Shown here: in pieces, positions 63,138-64,000 of the stretch | Position numbering within the stretch: position 1 is the stretch's first letter | Layout: each line of letters opens with the position of its first letter | NCBI GenBank assembly: GCA_029718625.1 | Contig: CM056396.1 | Coordinates: forward strand, 26,220,624-26,284,623 | Direction: 5' to 3' | Length of the DNA: 64,000 bases | Source: Synaphobranchus kaupii | Taxonomy: Eukaryota > Chordata > Actinopteri > Anguilliformes > Synaphobranchidae | Program-made: the position numbers and the translations under genes | Notes under the pieces: model-generated | Databases searched by the model: none | Told to the model about the DNA's origin: nothing | The model's input: the letters and a program-made list of their open reading frames with translations, nothing else

Positions 63138-64000
63138 CAGTGTCACACAATTATTGGCACCCTGGTAAAGATGAGTAAAAAGGGTTATAAATAATTCACC
63201 GTTTGGTAAATTAGCTTAATCTCACACTGAAAAAATGAGAAAAATCCAACCTTTAATTGAAGTTAATTTATTCTTAGGAAAAAAAAAAAATACCTCATCA
63301 AGAAAGAATTATTTTTAACAAAACCACGTGTGCCACAATTATTGGCACCCCTCAAAATTATATGAACTTATGAACAAAGTTCATGTAACTGAAGCATTTT
63401 TTCCATTTATATTTTATTTTTTTAAGTTGATCAGAGTGTTTAGGAACTTTCAAGCAGAAATCCATGACTTTCTGTTTCACTGGGGTATAAATATGAGGTG
63501 ACACAGAGGCCCTTATTCATACATCAGCATGGGAAAGATAAGAAAACACACAAATAAAATGAGGGGAAAGTGTGTTGAGCTTCATAAGTCAGGGACTGGC
63601 TATAAAAAAATTGGTACTCACCTGAAAATGCCCATATCTACCGTTAGGGCAATACTTAAAAAGTTCAAAGCAACTGGAACTGTTACAAACTTGCCTGGAA
63701 GAGGACCCAAGTTTATTTTGCCCCCACGCACAGTGAGGAGGATGGTAAGAGAGGCAAAAAAATCCCCAAGGATCACTGTTGGAGAATTACAGAGGAAAGT
63801 AGCATCTTGGGGTCTTCAAGTCTCCAAAACTACCATTCACCTCCATGCCAACAAATTATTTGGAAGGCATGCCAGAAAAAAGCCTTTCCTGTCATTTCAC
63901 CACAAACGTAAGCGCCTGGAGTTTGCTAAACGCTACTGTAACCGGGTATACTATGGTCAGATGAAACGAAAATTGAGCTTTTCGGCAACCAACACTCAAG
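63138..64000 (+). mobile_element. Tc1-like transposon, copy C, runs off the window
   Basis: Same left end (cagtgtcacacaattattgg after TA) as in A and B. It continues to the window edge, so it is unknown whether it is also cut by satellite. Confidence 0.82.
63529..64000 (+). pseudogene. Tc1 transposase fragment, copy C
   Basis: Starts at the same ATG as in A and B. It retains four codons (VRAI region after PIST) that are deleted in A and B. It has its own in-frame losses of 3 bp near 63739 and 6 bp near 63836. The WSDETKIELF motif is again out of frame near 63950-63980. The sequence ends at the window edge. Confidence 0.8.

Overview
This is eukaryotic, almost certainly teleost fish, DNA. It has split genes on the minus strand with GT/AG introns, a sorting-nexin gene and tandem NXPE-family genes. 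It also has Tc1/mariner and PIF/Harbinger transposons, a tRNA-derived SINE, and very large amounts of minisatellite and satellite DNA. The species cannot be named from the sequence alone.

Layout. (1) 1-4810: four consecutive phase-0 exons of snx13 (minus strand, end of the PX domain and the following linker). Every intron seen here is filled by a different minisatellite. (2) 4811-5768: a diverged 28-bp repeat, then the end of a probable Harbinger-like element. (3) 5769-6268: an assembly gap of exactly 500 N. (4) 6269-27560: a 21-kb satellite array. The monomer is about 179 bp and AT-rich, with a perfect palindrome in most copies. Monomers are arranged in higher-order repeats of about 2.38 kb, and part of the array is duplicated again at an offset of 7971 bp. 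(5) 27561-64000: three tandem copies (A, B, C) of a gene-bearing segment, separated by two short arrays of the same satellite (37350-40330 and 50236-53040). Each copy carries, from left to right, a Tc1 remnant, an NXPE-family gene on the minus strand, a 484-bp MITE candidate, a fold-back element, a strong hairpin, a SINE remnant, and a 5'-end Tc1 element. In A and B that Tc1 element is cut off by the next satellite array.

The NXPE gene was rebuilt from splice sites as six phase-consistent exons, including a 32-nt exon. It is open in copies B and C (517 codons plus stop as modelled) and frameshifted three times in copy A. Copy B is a mosaic: its left part matches C, its right part matches A, and the switch lies in or next to exon 3. 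The simplest reading is that one unequal crossover between A-type and C-type genes made a 12.7-12.9 kb tandem duplication and a hybrid gene. An assembly artefact must be excluded. Copy C alone carries a 953-bp Harbinger element with a clear 3-bp target duplication; A and B show the empty site.

No prokaryotic-type system, CRISPR array or intact autonomous transposon is present. The most unusual features are the palindromic satellite with nested higher-order structure, its junction with Tc1 next to the palindrome centre, and the hybrid NXPE gene.
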